Source: CANJXF01 sp043775015 (GTDB lineage Bacteria > Verrucomicrobiota > Verrucomicrobiia > Limisphaerales > CANJXF01). From it: a stretch of DNA of 49,779 bases. Under the pieces are notes generated by a model. The model had not been told where the DNA came from. It was given only the letters and a program-made list of their open reading frames with translations, and made no database searches. A program made the position numbers and the translations under genes. This document shows positions 39,669-48,013 of this stretch, in pieces. How positions within the stretch are numbered: position 1 is the first letter of the stretch; each line of letters opens with the position of its first letter. Location of the stretch: positions 1 through 49,779 of the forward strand of contig JAYVSV010000087.1 in NCBI GenBank assembly GCA_043775015.1, written 5' to 3'.

Positions 39669-40793
39669 ATGAGTGCAAATAAAAAAACGGGCGGTCTTGC
39701 AGGAGTGGTCGCAGGAGAAACGGCCATTTGCACGGTCGGCAAAGAAGGGGTGGGGTTGACGTATCGCGGCTACACGATTGAAGAACTCGCCGAAAAATCC
39801 ACCTTCGAGGAGGTGGCATATTTGTTGATTTATGGAAGGTTGCCTGCGGTGATCGAACTGAATACCTATCGCAAAAACCTGGCTTCCCTTCGCGCACTTC
39901 CATCCGCGCTGAAGCTGGTCCTGGAACAATTGCCGGGGGATGCGCATCCGATGGACGTTTTGAGGACTGGTTGTTCTGCGCTCGGGTGCCTTGAGCCGGA
40001 GAACGCCAGTCGAAATCAGTTTCAAATTGCGGATCGGCTGCTGGCGATTTTCCCATCCATCTTGCTTTACTGGTTTCATTTCGCCAACGGCGGCAAGCGC
40101 ATTGAAACGCAGACCGATGATCCAAATATCGCGGCGCATTTTCTTCATTTGCTCCACGGCAAACCGGCTGGTGACCTGCAAAATCGTGCGATGGATTCCT
40201 CGCTCATTCTCTACGCGGAACATGAATTCAACGCATCCACTTTTGCGGCGCGCATCACTGCTTCAACGCTGGCGGATTTTTATTCCGCGATCACTTCTGG
40301 CATCGGCGCCCTGCGCGGAAATCTGCATGGCGGCGCCAACGAGGCGGCGATGGAATTGATCGAGAAATTTAAAACACCTGACGAAGCCGAAGCTGGTTTG
40401 ATGAAAATGCTCACCGAGAAACGCCTCGTCATGGGCTTCGGCCATCGCGTTTACAAAACTTCCGATCCCCGTTCTCCGGTGATCAAGAGTCTCGCCAAAA
40501 AACTGGCTGCGGCTTCGGGCGATAAAACAATTTACCCGATCTCCGAGCGCATCGAAGCGGTGATGTGGCGGGAGAAAAACCTTTTCCCGAATCTCGATTT
40601 TTACAGCGCTGCGGCGTATCGTTTTTGTGGAATTCCCACCGAGCTGTTCACGCCGATTTTCGTGATTGCGCGCACCTCGGGTTGGTCGGCGCACATCATG
40701 GAGCAACGTGGAAACAATCGGCTGATTCGCCCGACGGCGGATTACATCGGACCCGAGCCAACGCCTTTCATACCAATCCATGAGCGATCATGA
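39669..40793 (+). CDS. prpC: 2-methylcitrate synthase
   Basis: A 374-residue citrate-synthase family protein that condenses propionyl-CoA with oxaloacetate. The N-terminus GGLAGVVAGETAICTVGKEG, then LTYRGYTIEELAEKSTFEEV, DSSLILYAEHEFNASTFAAR, GNLHGGANEAAMELIEKF and GFGHRVYKTSDPRSPVIK cover the substrate and catalytic His/Asp sites. Its short N-terminal region is typical of PrpC-type enzymes. Location directly after prpB supports methylcitrate rather than citrate synthase. Its stop overlaps the next gene's ATG as ATGA. Confidence 0.94.
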   Translation: MSANKKTGGLAGVVAGETAICTVGKEGVGLTYRGYTIEELAEKSTFEEVAYLLIYGRLPAVIELNTYRKNLASLRALPSALKLVLEQLPGDAHPMDVLRTGCSALGCLEPENASRNQFQIADRLLAIFPSILLYWFHFANGGKRIETQTDDPNIAAHFLHLLHGKPAGDLQNRAMDSSLILYAEHEFNASTFAARITASTLADFYSAITSGIGALRGNLHGGANEAAMELIEKFKTPDEAEAGLMKMLTEKRLVMGFGHRVYKTSDPRSPVIKSLAKKLAAASGDKTIYPISERIEAVMWREKNLFPNLDFYSAAAYRFCGIPTELFTPIFVIARTSGWSAHIMEQRGNNRLIRPTADYIGPEPTPFIPIHERS

Positions 40794-41665
40794 AATCCTG
40801 GCAGTCCCATTCTGAAATCAGTTTCCGTCCTGCGAATGGGTTCACGCTGATCGAACTTCTCGTCGTCATTGCGATCATCGGCATTCTCGCTTCGCTGCTT
40901 TTGCCGGTACTGAACAAAGGCAAAGCGAAGGCGCAGGGAATCCAATGTTTGAACAACCATCGACAATTGTGCCTGGCCTGGCGCATGTATTCCGACGACA
41001 ACCGTGATCGCCTTCTTTACGCCAGCGAAGATCCGATCAACCCGGAAACTTACGAGGCTTCATGGGTGACGGGCACATTGGATTTTCGCCCGGCGAATCG
41101 TTCCAATTGGGATCCGAACGAGAACATCACCAAGAGTCCGATGTGGCCGTATTGTGGCAAAAGTTTATCCATTTGGAAATGCCCTGCCGACCGGTCATTC
41201 GTGACCGTCGCTGGTGTCGCCAAATCGCGCGTTCGCAGCATGTCGATGAATGTTTTTCTCGGTGGCTGGGGCGGCACTTACGGAGGTTGGGACAGAGTCT
41301 TAGGCCCGATCTTCACCGATTACAAAATTTTCATGAAACAATCCGAACTGAGCGCTGCGAATGCATCCAAAATTTTTGTCTTTCTCGACATGCGCGAAGA
41401 CAGCATTGATATGGGAAACTTCGCCACGAGCATGCGAGGCTGGCCTGATCAACCGGAGACCTGCGAATTTTTTGATTTGCCTGGTTACTATCATCATCTT
41501 GCGAACGGATTTTCTTTTGCGGATGGACATTCTGAAATCCATCGCTGGCGAGATAAACGCACCACGCCCAATTTGGACTGGAACAATTTAGTCAACGACG
41601 TGTTTTCTTCCCCGAACAATGCTGATGTGGTGTGGTTGCAAGAGCGCACAACCCGGAAGAAATAA
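40790..41665 (+). CDS. Type II secretion pseudopilin-like protein
   Basis: A 291-residue protein with a prepilin leader: 17 residues, then cleavage before F in NGFTLIELLVVIAIIGILAS, with Glu at mature position 5. The rest is the PVC-type H-X9-DG-like pseudopilin region: CLNNHRQLCLAWRMYSDDNR, IWKCPADRS, MSMNVFLGGWGG, FLDMREDSIDMGNF, ANGFSFADGHSEIHRWRDKR. Such proteins are present in dozens of copies in Verrucomicrobiota and Planctomycetota genomes and probably form or decorate a secretion pseudopilus. Here the ATG overlaps the prpC stop, so the gene is translationally coupled inside the propionate operon. A role in propionate use is not expected from the family. Confidence 0.9.
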   Translation: MKSWQSHSEISFRPANGFTLIELLVVIAIIGILASLLLPVLNKGKAKAQGIQCLNNHRQLCLAWRMYSDDNRDRLLYASEDPINPETYEASWVTGTLDFRPANRSNWDPNENITKSPMWPYCGKSLSIWKCPADRSFVTVAGVAKSRVRSMSMNVFLGGWGGTYGGWDRVLGPIFTDYKIFMKQSELSAANASKIFVFLDMREDSIDMGNFATSMRGWPDQPETCEFFDLPGYYHHLANGFSFADGHSEIHRWRDKRTTPNLDWNNLVNDVFSSPNNADVVWLQERTTRKK

Positions 41666-41728
41666 TTCCTTATTTCTTCAGAATCCAGTTTCGTCCACAA
41701 TCTGCATCCAACAATTTTAATCAATATC

Positions 41729-43177
41729 ATGAGTTCATCGATCTCACTAAACGGACGACCACAACCCGACGTGTTGCTCGTGCAAATCGCCGATTACGTT
41801 TGCGATTACAAAATCGCGAGCGATGAAGCTTACGACACCGCCCGCTATTGTTTGCTGGACACGTTGGGTTGTGGAATTCTTGCGCTCAATTATCCCGCAT
41901 GCACCAAACTTCTCGGACCAATGGTTCCCGGCACCGTTGTTCCGAATGGCTCTCGTGTTCCTGGAACGGCGTTTGAGTTGGACCCTGTTTCCGGCGCGTT
42001 CAACATCGGTTGCATCATTCGCTGGCTCGATTTCAACGACACCTGGCTGGCGGCGGAGTGGGGACATCCCTCGGACAACCTTGGCGGAATTCTGGCGGTC
42101 GCCGATTTTCTGAGCCGCAAAAATCTCGCGGAAGGAAAACCATCACTGACCGTTCGCGATGTTTTAACAGCGATGATCAAGGCGCACGAAATTCAAGGAG
42201 TGCTCGCGATTCAAAATAGTTTCAACCGCGTCGGACTGGATCACGTCATTCTCGTGCGAATTGCTTCGACCGCCGTCGTCACTCATTTGCTCGGCGGCAA
42301 TCGCGACCAAATTATCAACGCCGTTTCCAACGCGTGGCTTGACGGCGGCGCTTTGCGAACTTATCGTCACGCGCCGAATACCGGTTCGCGAAAATCGTGG
42401 GCCGCCGGCGACGCCACGAGCCGCGCGGTGCAACATGCGTTCATGGCGTTGAAAGGTGAAATGGGTTACCCGTCCGCGCTAAGCGCCAAAGGCTGGGGTT
42501 TTCAAGATGTTCTCTTTCGCGGCCAACCGATAAAACTTTCCCGTCCGCTCGGTTCGTACGTGATGGAACAAGTGCTATTCAAAATTGCCTTTCCAGCCGA
42601 GTTCCACGCGCAGACCGCCGTTGAAGCCGCCTTCAAGCTGCATCCGTTGGTTAAAGATCGGCTGAACGACATTGAGCGAATTTTGATTCACACCCATGAG
42701 TCGGCCATTCGCATCATCGACAAATCCGGCCCTCTGCATAATCCCGCTGATCGCGATCATTGTTTGCAATACATGATTGCCATCGGTTTGTTGTTCGGCG
42801 AATTGACGGCGGACCATTACGAAAATGCGACGGCAAGCGATTTGCGCGTCGATGCGTTGCGCGCGAAAATGGTCGTGCAGGAAGACTCGCGCTACAGCCG
42901 GGAATATTTGGAACCGGACAAACGCTCCATCGCCAACTCGCTTCAAGTTTTCTTCAAGGACGGCACCTCGACGGAAAAAGTCGAAGTGGAATATCCCATC
43001 GGCCACCGCCGCCGCCGCGCGGATGGAATTCCGCTGCTGCTGAAAAAGTTCAAAGCCAATTTGGAAACACATTTCTCGAAGCAACAGACGGAAAAAATTC
43101 TGGACGCCTGCAACGATCCGGCTCGGTTCGAATCAACGGCGGTGAATGAGTTTGTCGAAGATTTTTGCCAAAGATAA
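41729..43177 (+). CDS. prpD: 2-methylcitrate dehydratase
   Basis: A 482-residue MmgE/PrpD family protein that dehydrates 2-methylcitrate to 2-methylaconitate. Family-conserved segments include DTARYCLLDTLGCGILALNY, LDFNDTWLAAEWGHPSDNLG, SAKGWGFQDVLFRGQPIKLS, KIAFPAEFHAQTAVEAAFKL and HNPADRDHCLQYMIAIGLLF. The ATG at 41729 precedes SSSISLNGRPQP. It completes the methylcitrate set with prpB and prpC, but sits 63 bases after the pseudopilin gene. An aconitase for the rehydration step is not in the window. Confidence 0.94.
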   Translation: MSSSISLNGRPQPDVLLVQIADYVCDYKIASDEAYDTARYCLLDTLGCGILALNYPACTKLLGPMVPGTVVPNGSRVPGTAFELDPVSGAFNIGCIIRWLDFNDTWLAAEWGHPSDNLGGILAVADFLSRKNLAEGKPSLTVRDVLTAMIKAHEIQGVLAIQNSFNRVGLDHVILVRIASTAVVTHLLGGNRDQIINAVSNAWLDGGALRTYRHAPNTGSRKSWAAGDATSRAVQHAFMALKGEMGYPSALSAKGWGFQDVLFRGQPIKLSRPLGSYVMEQVLFKIAFPAEFHAQTAVEAAFKLHPLVKDRLNDIERILIHTHESAIRIIDKSGPLHNPADRDHCLQYMIAIGLLFGELTADHYENATASDLRVDALRAKMVVQEDSRYSREYLEPDKRSIANSLQVFFKDGTSTEKVEVEYPIGHRRRRADGIPLLLKKFKANLETHFSKQQTEKILDACNDPARFESTAVNEFVEDFCQR

Positions 43178-43207
43178 CCGAAACCAATCCGTGAGTTTTA
43201 CGGATCA

Positions 43208-43240
43208 AAAAAGAAAGGCCGGGAAAAAATTCCCGGCCTT
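43208..43240. terminator. Bidirectional terminator between prpD and the LamG gene
   Basis: A perfect 11-bp stem AAGGCCGGGAA (43215-43225) / TTCCCGGCCTT (43230-43240) with an AAAA loop. On the minus strand it is followed by TTTCTTTTTT, a strong signal for the LamG gene. On the plus strand the downstream T-tract is weak (GATGGTTTTG), though it sits well for the end of the prp operon. Confidence 0.9.
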
Positions 43241-43286
43241 GATGGTTTTGATTCGGAAAGCGTTTTACGCTTTCCATGATTCTACG

Positions 43287-46046
43287 TTACGGCAGCGACC
43301 AGCGGTAAAACTTCGTCGCGCCGCTTGCGGGTACGGTGAGGCTCGAAGCAGGTGGCACGGCCAGATTAGTGTATGTGCCAGTGACCAGCGTGGATGCTTG
43401 CAATGTGCTGCCTGCAGGCCAATTGACGGTCACGTTGCCGCCCGATTTGCTGATGGTAAGGACTGATGTCCCAGCCGCGCCCGTCAAATAATGGCTCGCA
43501 ACTTTGCTTGCTGACAACGCTGTGTTGTAGATGGCGACTTCGTCCACCGCGCCGGCGTAGTTTTTAGCCCATCCATTACCGGTTGAACCAATGGCCCAAT
43601 CACCATTATCGACTGGTAGTGCGCCCGAAGCGGCAGCAGAAACGGCGATCTGGACACCGTTGCGATAAAGCCGCCAGTTGGCGCCGTCATAAGTGCCAAC
43701 CAGGTGAACCCAAACGCCGGTGAAGTCACCGGCAGGAGCTGGAGCCGAGGCAAGGAAATAAGCGGTGCCGATGGTATTGGTGAACTTGGAGGATCCCACC
43801 GTGTAATAATACGGTCCAGGGCCTTCAATTTTCAGAAAGACCGAGTTGCCATTGGTCGGTGCTCCGTAGATTGTGGGCGGCGGGCCAGCCAGGTAGGAAG
43901 TGTAGGTGGGTTCACCGTGCGAAAGGATGAGCGCCGGATCACTCAATTGAGCGGCGTCGGGCTTGACCCAAGCTTCCAATGTGATCTGCCCGGTGATGTT
44001 CAAGCCCGAGGGGTTATTCATGCTGGCCCACTGTTTCAAGCCATCCAATGGCATGGCCTTGTTGGCCGCATCGAAGCCAGCATACGTCGGAGACGTGGGA
44101 CCAGCCACCGAGTTGCTGGTGAGAACCAGGTTGCCATCGGCCAGATAGCCAACGGTGCCGATATTAGCCGCAGGGTAACGGGCGGAATCATTTAGGCGAA
44201 GATAGGTTTTCGGAAGGCTCGCTCTTTGAGCCTGGGGAGTGCCAGTCGCCCCAAACCCGGCTGTCAACACCAGCGTCTCGTAATTCGTAGTAGGATTGGA
44301 GTTGGTGCCGTTCTGGTAATGTGCGAGGATTTGGCCGGGTGTCAGAACGTAGCTGTTGTAAAATGCGACTTCACCGACGTCCCCTTCAAACGGGTTGTCG
44401 CCAAGGGTCGAGGCGGCGTTGTAGCCCCCAACGGCGAGATCTGCAGGAGTGACCGCAGTTTCGGTTGGATCTGTATTTGCACTGTATTTGGCCGCTGTGT
44501 TTGTGGCCACCGGCACGCCATTGATATAGGCGGTCAAAATTCCCTGCCACGCTACCGCACCATTCAAGGCCGGGCTGATATCGGTTTGCGGTTCCCAAGT
44601 AACCACCAAATGTTGCCACTGGCCCACAGTATAATCTGTACCAGTCGTGACATCCTGGCCGCCGCCACCGGAACCGGAATACATCCGGAAATTCCAGCCC
44701 ACACCGGAGTAGCCGCTAACCCCTGTGTAATTTGTATTGGGAGCGCGTTGGAAAATAACCCAGCCGGTCCGGTTGCCAGCGGGTAAACGATTGTTCATCA
44801 CCGCCGCGCCTGGATTCTGACGATCGCTCATAGGCCTCACCCATGTCTCCGCAGTGAATGGAAAGCTGGCATCCGGATTGTTTTCCGAAAGGAACGGAAT
44901 CGTGGTGGTGGATCTTCCGTTGCGCTGGTGATACGCAACCGCCCCAGAGCTGGTTCTGCCGGCTAAAGCGCCAGTGGCAGTATGCCTTACTTCACTGGTG
45001 TGGCTTCCGATACCTGCCGACCGCAAATCGCCCATATTGACAGCGACATCTCCACCGGGGGCAATTTCATCGAGCCGCAAGTAAACCACCGGGTTGTGGG
45101 ACTTAACCAGCACATCGTAAGGTGTGGCACGGCTGGCATTAGTCCCGTTCTGGTAGTGGGCGAGAATCTGCGCCGGGCTGAGGGCATTAGAGTACCAGGC
45201 AAATTCGTCCACCCCGCCGAAGTAAGGGTTTAAGCTGGTGTTGCAGTTATTGTAACATCCAATGGACATTCCAGGCTGACCTGCCGGCGATTCGGTGGCG
45301 GTGTCATGGTCGCCCGTGCAAGGCTGATAGACCTGAGCCGTGCCGGGCGAGGTATAAGAACCACCTTCGACGCCATTGATGTAGGTCTTAACGGTTACAT
45401 TACTGGCATCAGTCGGGTTATAGACGCTGACCACATGCAGCCACTTGCCAACTTCGAAAGGAACGACGGCATTGCAATCAACACTGCTGCCGCCATTACC
45501 TGTGTAGAGTTTGAAGTTCCAACCGACCGTATCGCCGCCAGTGGAATTTGTACTGACCTTGCGCTGAAAGTAGGTCCAGCCCTGGCGGTTCGATCCAACC
45601 GTGTAACGATTGTTGATCGGTGCCATTCCGGTGTTGTTCTGGTCAGATGAGGGATAAAACCATGCTTCAACCGTAAAGGGTTGCGTGTTAGGAGTGTTTA
45701 TCGCCGCGTTGAAAGGAATGATCGTTCTGGTGGTGTAATCGAAAAACTCAGCACGATTTCCATCGCCGACGATCGCGCCGGGAATTGGGTGAACAATTCC
45801 GGTAGGATCAAAACCGTAAACACCCGCTTGCTTATAGCTGAGAGTGTCATTGGTGGCGTTACCAGCCGCGCCTAAACTGCCGAGATTTTTGTTGGTGATG
45901 GTTTGCGTGGGATCGTTGAGACGTAAATAAGCTGTCGGCCCGTCCGCGAGGACGGAGGATTGATAATCGGCTCGGCCCAGTTGAGGAGCCAACAGCGATA
46001 GTGCTGACACAATGGCCAGCGTAAAACGGAAGTTGATTTTTTTCAT
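43287..46046 (-). CDS. Large secreted protein with three LamG (concanavalin-like) domains
   Basis: A 919-residue exported protein. Signal peptide MKKINFRFTLAIVSALSLLA, cleaved near GRA. Three LamG-like jelly-roll domains occupy about residues 30-315, 315-605 and 610-860. Each opens with a SVLADGPTAYLRLND-type segment (also NPVVYLRLDE and LPKTYLRLNDSA), contains an FTVEAWFYP or LEAWVKPD strand, and ends ALSPAQILAHYQNGTN, LTPGQILAHYQNGTN or ALSASKVASHYLTG. The final 55 residues (VLTISKSGGNVTVNWPAGST to FYRWSLP) match the C-terminal domain of the first S8 protease. LamG domains commonly bind glycans or proteins; no catalytic domain is seen. The terminator at 43208-43240 lies downstream. Confidence 0.9.
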   Translation of the reverse strand: MKKINFRFTLAIVSALSLLAPQLGRADYQSSVLADGPTAYLRLNDPTQTITNKNLGSLGAAGNATNDTLSYKQAGVYGFDPTGIVHPIPGAIVGDGNRAEFFDYTTRTIIPFNAAINTPNTQPFTVEAWFYPSSDQNNTGMAPINNRYTVGSNRQGWTYFQRKVSTNSTGGDTVGWNFKLYTGNGGSSVDCNAVVPFEVGKWLHVVSVYNPTDASNVTVKTYINGVEGGSYTSPGTAQVYQPCTGDHDTATESPAGQPGMSIGCYNNCNTSLNPYFGGVDEFAWYSNALSPAQILAHYQNGTNASRATPYDVLVKSHNPVVYLRLDEIAPGGDVAVNMGDLRSAGIGSHTSEVRHTATGALAGRTSSGAVAYHQRNGRSTTTIPFLSENNPDASFPFTAETWVRPMSDRQNPGAAVMNNRLPAGNRTGWVIFQRAPNTNYTGVSGYSGVGWNFRMYSGSGGGGQDVTTGTDYTVGQWQHLVVTWEPQTDISPALNGAVAWQGILTAYINGVPVATNTAAKYSANTDPTETAVTPADLAVGGYNAASTLGDNPFEGDVGEVAFYNSYVLTPGQILAHYQNGTNSNPTTNYETLVLTAGFGATGTPQAQRASLPKTYLRLNDSARYPAANIGTVGYLADGNLVLTSNSVAGPTSPTYAGFDAANKAMPLDGLKQWASMNNPSGLNITGQITLEAWVKPDAAQLSDPALILSHGEPTYTSYLAGPPPTIYGAPTNGNSVFLKIEGPGPYYYTVGSSKFTNTIGTAYFLASAPAPAGDFTGVWVHLVGTYDGANWRLYRNGVQIAVSAAASGALPVDNGDWAIGSTGNGWAKNYAGAVDEVAIYNTALSASKVASHYLTGAAGTSVLTISKSGGNVTVNWPAGSTLQASTLVTGTYTNLAVPPASSLTVPASGATKFYRWSLP

Positions 46047-46649
46047 TTGTATTTGGGTTTGTTTGCAACAGAAGCAACCACGATGTCACAAAGCGAATTG
46101 CAGATTTCTGTATTGGGTTTTGGTCATGGAACTGACTTAACACTGAGCTGCTCCACGCATTGGGTCAATATGTTTTCAAATATATTTTCAGTGATTTACC
46201 ACGCTCAAGTTGAGCAAATGCTCTGGTATTCAGGACGACTGAGTCATTCAAAGAAACGGGTAAAAAGCCGCCGCCGTCGGGTTAACCCGAACTCCGAAGT
46301 TGGGTAGCGCACGCGGCCCGCGTGCTGGCTTGGGCGGCTCGCCCAAGCTTCGCTCCACACTTCCGTCCGGGATTACTGGCGGCAAAAAGTTTGTGAGATG
46401 AAATTTTCGGTGGGCCACCGAAAATCGCTCGCCAGCGGCGTGCGCTCCCCGGATTTCTTCGTCCCACATATTTCCAACTTCGGAGTTCGGGGTTAAAACT
46501 CCAATGTTCAAACGAGATATTTGTGTTCACGCAGTCGGTTGAATTGCATCAGGGAAGAAAATGACTTTTCCGCAGTTCTTTAAACTACCTCCATCTTGCC
46601 TTTTGGTAATGCTCTCCGAATCAGAAAACAAATCCTGGAACGCTTTGCC
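46047..46649. other. 603-base intergenic region without a supported gene
   Basis: 46047-46281 is AT-rich and probably holds the promoter of the LamG gene. 46282-46496 is the palindromic element listed separately. 46497-46649 shows nothing recognisable. Open frames crossing the element are not supported as genes. Confidence 0.7.
46282..46496. repeat. Palindromic element, second copy with AACCCGAACTCCGAAGT ends
   Basis: TTAACCCGAACTCCGAAGT (46282-46300) is inverted as ACTTCGGAGTTCGGGGTTAA ending at 46496. Nested inside are AGCGCACGC/GCGTGCGCT arms, the hairpin GCTTGGGCGGCTCGCCCAAGC and the hairpin ATTTTCGGTGGGCCACCGAAAAT. Its ends match the element at 1-194 apart from one extra G, but the interior is different. 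Confidence 0.85.
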
Positions 46650-47990
46650 TTACAACGCCGCAAACGCCGCGTCGAAAACTTCGATGATAAAATCGGCGTC
46701 CGCTTGATTGATGCACATCGGCGGCGCGAAACGTATGGTTTGTCCCCATAAGCCGCCTTTGCCGATGAGCAAACCCATTTCACGGGCATTTTCGAGCACT
46801 TGAGCGCACTCGGCTTTTGCCGGTTCTTTGGTCTTGCGATCCTTCACCATTTCAACTCCGAGCATCAGACCTTTGCCGCGGACGTCGCCGATGATCGGGT
46901 ATTTCGCCTTCAACTTTTCGAGACCATCGCGAATGCGCGCGCCCATCTTCAGCGAATTTTCCTGAAGCTTTTCGTTCTCGATCACTTCCAGCACGGCTTT
47001 GCCAATCGCGCTGACCACGGGATTACCGCCGAACGTATTGAAATGAACTTTGCCGACGAGCGACTGCGCAATCTTCGGAGTGGTGACAACGGCGGCGAGC
47101 GGCGCGCCGTTGCCAATGCCTTTGGCCATCGTGACGATGTCGGGAATGACGCCTTGCGTTTCGAATCCCCAGAAATGAGTGCCGGTTCGTCCAAAGCCGG
47201 TTTGCACTTCGTCCGCGATGCAAACGCCACCCGCCGCGCGGACGTGTTCGTAGGTGTGCTTGAGATAGCCTTCCGGAAATTCCACGAAACCTCCGACGCC
47301 TTGAATGGATTCAGCGATGAACCCGGCGACCTTTCCGGGCGTCGCGTAGTCGATGAGACTTTTCACGTCGTCGGCATATTTTTTCCCAGCGTCCGCGTCT
47401 TCGTAGCCGTAAGGCCCGCGATAGGGATAAGGCGCGATGGCGTGATGCACACCGAAGCTGTGCGGCACATTATATTTCCAGGTGCTGTGCGCGGTCAGCC
47501 CCATGCCGGAAGAGTTCCCGCCGTGATACGCGTTGCGCAGAGCGATCATGTCGAAGTTGCCGGTGGAGGCGCGCGCCATGAGCAAGGCGAGGTCGTTCGC
47601 CTCGGAACCGGAATTGCAGAAGTAACAAACTTTCAAATCTCCCGGCATTTTCGACGCAAGTTTCTCGGCAAATTGCGTGATGTTCGGATGCAAATAAATG
47701 GTCGTGGAATGCTGAAGAATTTCATTTTGCTTTTGCGCCGCAGCGAGGACGTGCGGATGGCAATGGCCGACACTGATCGTGACGATTCCACCCAGGCCAT
47801 CGAGGTAACGCTTGCCTTTGTCGTCGAAAATATATTGCCCTTTGCCTTCGACGAACATGATCGGGCTTTTGTAGTAGAGGAAAATTCCCGGGTTCAAATA
47901 TTCTTTGCGCAGCTTCAATACTTCCTCGGCAGTTGGGCCGGTGTAAGGGCGCGGTTGATGGTTGAACGCGGGCAGGGTGGGTTTTTTCAT
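46650..47990 (-). CDS. Class III aminotransferase, alanine-glyoxylate aminotransferase 2 (AGXT2)-like
   Basis: A 446-residue PLP-dependent aminotransferase. It matches the AGXT2 branch through its length: LDGLGGIVTISVGHCHPHVL, VCYFCNSGSEANDLALLMAR, IAESIQGVGGFVEFPEGYLK, GGVCIADEVQTGFGRTGTHF and IVTMAKGIGNGAPLAAVVTT, with PLP Lys at about K290. AGXT2-type enzymes use glyoxylate, beta-alanine, 3-aminoisobutyrate or dimethylarginine with pyruvate. It lies 23 bases downstream of the NCS1 permease gene on the same strand, so a role in degrading pyrimidines (beta-alanine or 3-aminoisobutyrate to semialdehyde) or allantoin-derived glyoxylate is likely. The rest of that pathway, such as dihydropyrimidinase, may lie beyond the window end. 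Confidence 0.9.
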   Translation of the reverse strand: MKKPTLPAFNHQPRPYTGPTAEEVLKLRKEYLNPGIFLYYKSPIMFVEGKGQYIFDDKGKRYLDGLGGIVTISVGHCHPHVLAAAQKQNEILQHSTTIYLHPNITQFAEKLASKMPGDLKVCYFCNSGSEANDLALLMARASTGNFDMIALRNAYHGGNSSGMGLTAHSTWKYNVPHSFGVHHAIAPYPYRGPYGYEDADAGKKYADDVKSLIDYATPGKVAGFIAESIQGVGGFVEFPEGYLKHTYEHVRAAGGVCIADEVQTGFGRTGTHFWGFETQGVIPDIVTMAKGIGNGAPLAAVVTTPKIAQSLVGKVHFNTFGGNPVVSAIGKAVLEVIENEKLQENSLKMGARIRDGLEKLKAKYPIIGDVRGKGLMLGVEMVKDRKTKEPAKAECAQVLENAREMGLLIGKGGLWGQTIRFAPPMCINQADADFIIEVFDAAFAAL

Positions 47991-48013
47991 AAATTGTTTC
48001 GAATTAAATAATT

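Noticed and set aside
39546..40223. Minus-strand frame of 225 codons over prpB and prpC
   Set aside because: Antisense to two well-supported enzymes and lacking any recognisable feature.
46248..46530. Two overlapping minus-strand frames across the 46.3 kb palindrome
   Set aside because: Their sequence is the translation of the inverted repeat itself; no start signal or protein feature is seen.
46800..48011. Plus-strand frame of 403 codons opposite the aminotransferase
   Set aside because: It covers the AGXT2-like gene almost exactly in antisense and reads as low-information Arg/His/Phe-rich sequence. The sense gene has family motifs throughout.
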